Assembly: GCA_021821945.1 (NCBI GenBank)
Contig: JAJZTF010000005.1
Coordinates: forward strand, 1-60,350
From: Pseudomonadota bacterium
GTDB taxonomy: Bacteria > Pseudomonadota > Gammaproteobacteria > Burkholderiales > Gallionellaceae
Direction: 5' to 3'
Length of the DNA: 60,350 bases
This document shows, in pieces, positions 56,035 to 60,350 of the stretch (positions are counted from its first letter, which is position 1; every line of letters starts with the position of its first letter). The notes beneath the pieces are model-generated. The model was not told the origin of the DNA and made no database searches. It saw only the letters and a list, made by a program, of their open reading frames with translations. A program made the position numbers and the translations under genes.

Positions 56035-57915
56035 ATGAGCCAAGCGACTGCAAATACACCTGAGAAGCAGCTTTCTGGCAGAGAGGCAGCGATTGCCCGA
56101 CGCCAGGCGCTTTCCCAGTTCGGCAAGTCAGCTTCTGCTACTGGAAACACAACCGCAAGGAGTGCCACCGAGGCAAGACTTGCTGCTCGCAAGGAAAACA
56201 AGGAAGCACCCGAAGTTGCAAGTCCATCCAGTTGCGGCTGCCAGCACGAGGAAAAGCCATCCGCAGTTATTGAATACGCGCGTCCTTCTGTGCTCAAGCC
56301 CGAACCCATGTCTCCAGTTCGCCAGCGGCGCATGGAACAGTCCTTGAAAGGCCGTGGCGATGCTCCTCCCTGCCGTCCATGCGGGCGTGTCCGTCCCCAG
56401 CCTCCCAAGGTTGAAATCGGCACCACGCTGTCTGGCAGCACCGTGACAGGCAACCAGGTCGAGCGCACCTCGCTCGTTACAGGCAACGAGGCCGGCACCT
56501 GCCGCACCATCACCGGGACCGAATACGTGGGCGCCGAACAATTCGGAAAGTTTTGCGGCACATTGCCCGAGCCATCCGCGGCCAAGGTGGGTGCGACCAC
56601 AACCAGCCGTGGCCGCCGCGTGACCGGCACCGAAGTCGGGCGCAGCACGAAAGTGACCGGAGATGAGCATGGCACATGCAAGAGAGTGACAGGCAGCGAA
56701 TACCTGGCAACGGAAACCGTCGTCGAATTCTGCAACACGGCGCCCGAGCAAAGGCCGGAGAAGTCCGGCATGGGCATGACCGAGAAACACCAGATCGTCA
56801 CGGGCACCGATCTCAACCGCAAGGTCAATGTGACCGGCGCTGAACAAGGCGCTCAAAGGGCCATCACCGGAAGCACATATGCGGATGCTTCTGCGATGCG
56901 CAATTCGGGAGGAAATTCCCCAAAAAAAGTGGAGACCAGTCACACCAGCGCTGGAGCACCGGTGAGCGGCACCCGAGTGGGTCCGTCGTCGAGCGTTACC
57001 GGCGATGAGCAGGGTTCCTGCAAGCGTGTGACTGGTACAGACTATATCGCCAGCGAAGATTTTGTTTCATTCTGCAATGCCAAGCCTTATCAGGCTCCTG
57101 CCAAGACGGGGATGTCGATCACGCTCAAGGGGCAGGAAGTTTCCGGTTCGCAGGTTGGCCGTTCATCCAAGGTGACCGGCGACGAATATGGCGCGTGCAA
57201 GCCCTTGACCGGAAGTTCCTACATTGGCGCAGACCAGTATGCTGAATTCTGCGCTGCGCGTACCGCTGCCGAAGCGATCAACCGCGCACGCCTGGGACGC
57301 AGCTCTGCCATGACCGGCATCCAGCCTGGTCCTGATGCGAGGATGACCGGTTACGAGCGCGGCCTGTGTCAGCCGGTCAGCGGCACGCCTTATCTGGGCG
57401 AGGATCAAAGCGCAGAAGCTTGTGGCACCACTCCAGCTTCTGCAATGCCCAGCGATTTCTCCATCAGCACGCCTGCGCGGTCCGCCAGTCAGAGCGTCTC
57501 CCGGCAGATCACGGGCAGCGCATATGGTGACAATGGCCGCATCACAGGACCAATGGCGCGCGCGCTGGGCCTGATTTCCGGCACACCGGAATTCCGCTAC
57601 AGGGACGAGAATGCGAGCAATGTGGCGGCATCGCCAGCTGCTCCCAGCCTTCCCGAGCGCATCACCGGGGAAGGCCGCGAGCGCCGCATCACCGGGGACG
57701 CATGGGATCGTGGCGATCGCATTACGGGCACGGAAGGCCGCTCGGCGCAGAGACGCAATCCTACCTTGCGCGGCGATCCTCGTGGGAATGGTGTCAATGC
57801 ACGCGAAAACCGCGAACTCGATCGTCCGGCTGCGGCTACCAGCAGGATCACGGGCAGCAGCGGCAATTCAAGCGCGGGTGCGATGATCACCATGTCTGGC
57901 GGTGCGAGAGGCTAA
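56035..57915 (+). CDS. csoS2: Carboxysome assembly scaffold CsoS2
   Basis: 626 residues, short for CsoS2 (typically 750-900). N-domain (1-120): two to three basic N-repeats (GREAAIARRQALSQFG, ARSATEARLAARKEN, SPVRQRRMEQSLKGR) that in homologues bind RuBisCO. M-domain (about 124-475): five repeats plus a partial sixth, each with VTG/ITG and FC-type motifs; M3 (about 240-298) is degenerate, lacking both Cys and the usual FCGT end. C-domain (about 478-626): RITG repeats and the conserved end MITMSGGARG. It condenses RuBisCO and shell proteins. A frameshift signal sits at the M3 end (see 56907-56928). cbbLS is not upstream. Confidence 0.95.
   Translation: MSQATANTPEKQLSGREAAIARRQALSQFGKSASATGNTTARSATEARLAARKENKEAPEVASPSSCGCQHEEKPSAVIEYARPSVLKPEPMSPVRQRRMEQSLKGRGDAPPCRPCGRVRPQPPKVEIGTTLSGSTVTGNQVERTSLVTGNEAGTCRTITGTEYVGAEQFGKFCGTLPEPSAAKVGATTTSRGRRVTGTEVGRSTKVTGDEHGTCKRVTGSEYLATETVVEFCNTAPEQRPEKSGMGMTEKHQIVTGTDLNRKVNVTGAEQGAQRAITGSTYADASAMRNSGGNSPKKVETSHTSAGAPVSGTRVGPSSSVTGDEQGSCKRVTGTDYIASEDFVSFCNAKPYQAPAKTGMSITLKGQEVSGSQVGRSSKVTGDEYGACKPLTGSSYIGADQYAEFCAARTAAEAINRARLGRSSAMTGIQPGPDARMTGYERGLCQPVSGTPYLGEDQSAEACGTTPASAMPSDFSISTPARSASQSVSRQITGSAYGDNGRITGPMARALGLISGTPEFRYRDENASNVAASPAAPSLPERITGEGRERRITGDAWDRGDRITGTEGRSAQRRNPTLRGDPRGNGVNARENRELDRPAAATSRITGSSGNSSAGAMITMSGGARG
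56907..56928 (+). promoter_or_regulatory. Candidate -1 programmed frameshift signal in csoS2
   Basis: The internal SD-like GGGAGG (56907-56912) is followed after 9 nt by A AAA AAA (56922-56928). The heptamer lies in the correct X XXY YYZ phase relative to the csoS2 frame (Pro296-Lys297-Lys298). After -1 slippage the frame stays open for 26 codons and stops at TGA 57006-57008. The palindrome CCAGCGCTGG (56945-56954) lies 16 nt downstream and could stall ribosomes. Predicted short product is about 324 residues. Confidence 0.5.
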
Positions 57916-57942
57916 GCCAGTGCTGATGAGGAGAATCGCATC

Positions 57943-59511
57943 ATGAATACCCGGCAACGCATGGCAGCGATGAAAGCCCGCCAGCCAGCACCCGTAGGCA
58001 TGGCAATTCGCACGGTTTCACCGGCAGTGCCTTCCTGGCCGCAGCGCGTGAGCTTCTGTCCGCCCAACATGCATGAGCAGAATGGCGAATGCGTGAGCAA
58101 CATATGCTCACCGCGCGTGCATCCGCTGGTGGACACCTTGCGCAACAGGGAGCTTGGCGAATACGAGAACACCGTGCGCACCCGCTTCGACGTCATCGTG
58201 CCAACGCTTAAGTCCATAGCTGCGCTGGAACATGAGGCCGGATTCGAACAACGCGCGCAGCAGATCGCAAGCGAACGCATGGGATTTGAATTGCCGGCGG
58301 ATGTCCTGAGCGATGCATGGGTGAACGGTCTCGATATGCGCAGGCTTTATGGCCACAGCGTTTTGCAGACCTACCACGCCCTGGCGCGTGAACTTGCCCC
58401 GAGCTGGAATGGCAAGGCGGATGCGGAGGCAATGCAGCGTTTCTTCATCGACTGCGGCTTTCATGAAGTGGACATCAGCCCTTGCGCGGACGGCCGCCTT
58501 AAAGGTCTGCTGCAGTTCATCCTCCGCCTGCCCCACCAGGCTGTGCGGCAGCGCAAATCCTACGCTGGCGCGATGTTTGACGTGGAGCTCAACGTGAAGC
58601 AGTGGATCGAGATCGAGTTGCGCCGCTTCCGCGAAGGCCTGCCGACGCTGCCTGATGCCGGCACAAGATACCTCAAGGTTGCGGTGTATCACTTCAGCAG
58701 CTCGGATCCGCTTCACGAGGGCTGCGCCGCCCATGGCAGCGATGAAAAAAAGGCGGCAACGGCTGCGCTCGACCGTCTGTCGGCTTTCCGCACTGCGATC
58801 GAGAACGGATTCTGCTGCGGCGCTTCAGTCTCGACCCTGCTCATAGGGGTTGATACCGACAACGATGCCATCAAGGTGCACCTGCCTGACCACGAAGGAA
58901 ACATGAGCGTGGATTGCTTCGTCGACAATCTTTCCCTGTATCAGAGGACAGCGGAGATGTCCGCGAGCGAAGCCCGCCGGCACTTGGAAATGGCGATTGA
59001 CGAGGCCGTGAGGAACGCCGGCAGCAGCGCGCCCGAATCCGGCATGCGCAGACTGATCGAGCGTCTGCTCGTGAACAACCTGTCGCAGATCGATTACGTG
59101 TGCACCAATCATCATGGACGTTATCCGGACATCGGGCATGCCGAACGCTTCATCAACATCGGCGAGGGATTCGACGAGGTCCACCTGCGGAATCTTGCCT
59201 ATTTTGGCCACATGTACACCATTGAAGAGGGTTCTGCGGACATGGATGTGGGCATCAGGATTTTCAGCAAGCTGAACGTGGCTCATGGCCTGCCGATACC
59301 GATCGCGATCCATTACCGCTATGACGAAAAGGTGCCTGGCTCGAGGGAGCGCGCAGTAGCCCGTTGCCGCCGCGTCAAGGGAGCGATCGAAGCGCGTTAT
59401 CCCGCGCTGGCCAGGAAGGGATTGCTGTTTTGCTGCATGACGGTGCAGGGCAAGGAACATGGAAGCGCGCAGGAAAAAGTGGATGAAGAATTTGAAGCCG
59501 ATGCGCATTGA
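57943..59511 (+). CDS. csoSCA: Carboxysomal carbonic anhydrase CsoSCA
   Basis: 522 residues, the usual length. The epsilon/beta-type zinc site: Cys181 in DISPCADGRLKG, His250 in VAVYHFSSSDP and Cys261 in HEGCAAHG. The 11-residue His-Cys spacing matches Halothiobacillus C173/H242/C253. An N-terminal disordered, basic tail (about 1-50), which in homologues tethers the enzyme to RuBisCO, precedes the helical domain. It dehydrates bicarbonate to CO2 inside the shell. It starts 28 bp after csoS2. Confidence 0.96.
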   Translation: MNTRQRMAAMKARQPAPVGMAIRTVSPAVPSWPQRVSFCPPNMHEQNGECVSNICSPRVHPLVDTLRNRELGEYENTVRTRFDVIVPTLKSIAALEHEAGFEQRAQQIASERMGFELPADVLSDAWVNGLDMRRLYGHSVLQTYHALARELAPSWNGKADAEAMQRFFIDCGFHEVDISPCADGRLKGLLQFILRLPHQAVRQRKSYAGAMFDVELNVKQWIEIELRRFREGLPTLPDAGTRYLKVAVYHFSSSDPLHEGCAAHGSDEKKAATAALDRLSAFRTAIENGFCCGASVSTLLIGVDTDNDAIKVHLPDHEGNMSVDCFVDNLSLYQRTAEMSASEARRHLEMAIDEAVRNAGSSAPESGMRRLIERLLVNNLSQIDYVCTNHHGRYPDIGHAERFINIGEGFDEVHLRNLAYFGHMYTIEEGSADMDVGIRIFSKLNVAHGLPIPIAIHYRYDEKVPGSRERAVARCRRVKGAIEARYPALARKGLLFCCMTVQGKEHGSAQEKVDEEFEADAH

Positions 59512-59520
59512 GGTGAAGTC

Positions 59521-59772
59521 ATGAAGATCATGCAAGTTGAAAAGACCCTGGTATCGACAAACCGTGTTCGCGAGATGGGGCATCGCCCCCTGTTGGTGGT
59601 CAGAGAAAAGGCCGGTGGTGCGCGCAGCGTTGCAGTCGATGCCGTGGGTTGCATTCCGGGTGACTGGGTAATCTGCGTTGGCAGCTCGGCGGCCAGGGAG
59701 GCTGCAGGCGCCAAGGATTTTCCAAGCGATCTGACGATCATCGGGATCATCGACCATTGGGAGGATAACTGA
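59521..59772 (+). CDS. csoS4A: Carboxysome vertex protein CsoS4A
   Basis: 83 residues of the BMV (pentameric vertex) family: N-terminal MKIMQVEKTLVSTNR, the core RPLLVVREK and VAVDAVGCIPGDWVI, and the C-terminal DLTIIGIIDHWE. It caps icosahedral vertices of the shell. It lies 9 bp after csoSCA and 1 bp before csoS4B. Confidence 0.95.
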   Translation: MKIMQVEKTLVSTNRVREMGHRPLLVVREKAGGARSVAVDAVGCIPGDWVICVGSSAAREAAGAKDFPSDLTIIGIIDHWEDN

Positions 59773-59773
59773 C

Positions 59774-60058
59774 ATGGAAATCATGCGCGTGGTATCCGAT
59801 CTGGTCTGTACCAGACGCATCCCCGGGCTGTACAGCACGTCACTCAGGGTGCTGGCGGATGCAAAGGGAAAGTTTTCCGTCGCAGTAGATCCTGTCGGCG
59901 TGCCGGAAGGCAAATGGGTTTTTACTGCCGGCGGCTCGGCCGCTCGCTATGGCGCCGGCGATTACAAGATTCTCACTGATCTAACGATACTCGGGATCAT
60001 CGATCAATGGGATGCGGAAAATCAGATCCGCGAAACAGCAGTTCTATCAACCAAGTAA
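59774..60058 (+). CDS. csoS4B: Carboxysome vertex protein CsoS4B
   Basis: 94 residues, paralogous to CsoS4A: MEIMRVVSDLVCTRRIPG, a middle VAVDPVGVPEGKWVF and DLTILGIIDQWD. Compared with CsoS4A it has a longer C-terminal tail (ENQIRETAVLSTK). The two together provide pentameric vertices. Confidence 0.95.
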   Translation: MEIMRVVSDLVCTRRIPGLYSTSLRVLADAKGKFSVAVDPVGVPEGKWVFTAGGSAARYGAGDYKILTDLTILGIIDQWDAENQIRETAVLSTK

Positions 60059-60069
60059 AGGAGAGCATC

Positions 60070-60350
60070 ATGGCAAGTACAACTAGTGGCATTGCGCTGG
60101 GAATGATTGAAACTCGCGGTCTTGTGCCCGCAATCGAAGCGGCTGACGCCATGACCAAGGCCGCCGAAGTGCGCCTCATCGGTCGCCAGTTCGTCGGCGG
60201 CGGATACGTCACCGTGCTCGTGCGCGGCGAAACAGGTGCAGTCAACGCAGCCGTGCGCGCCGGCGCCGATGCCTGCGAGCGCGTCGGCGATGGCCTCGTC
60301 GCAGCTCACATCATCGCACGCGTACACAGCGAAGTCGAAAACATCCTGCC
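60070..60350 (+). CDS. Carboxysome shell hexamer protein CsoS1 (partial, runs off the end)
   Basis: 93 complete codons of a single BMC domain from ATG 60070, with AAAGGAGAG upstream. The sequence begins MASTTSGIALGMIETRGLVP and contains EVRLIGRQFVGGGYVTVLVRGE, GAVNAAVRAGADACER and AAHIIARVH. These are the hexameric facet protein features of CsoS1A/C. Only about five residues are missing. The letter (A, B or C) cannot be assigned without the neighbours. Confidence 0.94.
   Translation, partial: MASTTSGIALGMIETRGLVPAIEAADAMTKAAEVRLIGRQFVGGGYVTVLVRGETGAVNAAVRAGADACERVGDGLVAAHIIARVHSEVENIL

Noticed and set aside
56922..56928. The A7 run in csoS2 as a sequencing error that breaks the gene.
   Set aside because: The zero frame is CsoS2-like on both sides, so no indel needs to be assumed; the run is better read as a recoding candidate.

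Overview
The window looks like chromosomal DNA of a Gram-negative chemolithoautotroph, most likely a betaproteobacterium (Nitrosomonadales/Gallionellales-type sulfur or iron oxidiser). The reasons are the housekeeping run xseA - exbB - exbD - lpxK - Trm112 - kdsB - adk - hppA, complete lipid A/Kdo functions, and a CO2-concentrating island with an alpha-carboxysome operon and two DAB bicarbonate-uptake complexes. Taxonomy is inference; no rRNA gene is present.

Layout. (1) 193-269: initiator tRNA-fMet with its own promoter. (2) 636-7819: a locus resembling the Pseudomonas Fap amyloid system. It holds an 885-residue Gly/Ser/Asn/Thr repeat protein, two small exported proteins flanking a stand-alone periplasmic C39 protease, a coiled-coil plus beta-barrel outer-membrane protein (FapF-like), and a VpsR/NtrC-type regulator. 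(3) 7902-14621: SemiSWEET, a methyltransferase, then esterase - ACP - ketoacyl synthase - RND permease. (4) 14584-20255: queG, tsaE, amiC, two FimV-N-domain proteins, cysM. (5) 20316-31614: two blocks of L-Ara4N lipid A modification genes (arnC, split arnA, arnD; arnB, SMR flippase, arnT) around an HD-GYP protein, a ClC channel and a lipoprotein. (6) 31675-42779: GspE/PilB-like ATPase and the housekeeping run to the membrane pyrophosphatase. (7) 42797-60350: CO2-concentrating island: LysR | dabB1-dabA1-zinc-ribbon gene, dabB2-membrane protein-dabA2-PII, LysR | csoS2-csoSCA-csoS4A-csoS4B-csoS1 (runs off the end). No RuBisCO gene lies in the window.

How the parts work together. The DAB complexes use the ion gradient to trap CO2 as cytosolic bicarbonate. 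CsoSCA converts this back to CO2 inside the shell built from CsoS1/CsoS4 and organised by CsoS2. The two LysR proteins (CbbR-like) are divergent to the first dab operon and to the cso operon, with dyad sites in both intergenic regions. The PII protein, translationally coupled to dabA2, is a candidate allosteric controller.

Most unusual observations: (a) csoS2 carries an in-phase A AAA AAA heptamer 9 nt downstream of a GGGAGG element, the architecture of the dnaX -1 frameshift signal, placed in a degenerate M-repeat; slippage would give a CsoS2 of about 324 residues. (b) In the amyloid-like locus, the two small proteins share an S(E/D)xTLxxxRGG(Y/F) double-glycine-like motif after the signal peptide, and all three exported proteins share a C-terminal QN(S/T)xxN motif, which suggests Sec export followed by periplasmic C39 processing. 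(c) An extra membrane protein sits between dabB2 and dabA2, and an uncharacterised zinc-ribbon protein ends the dab1 operon.
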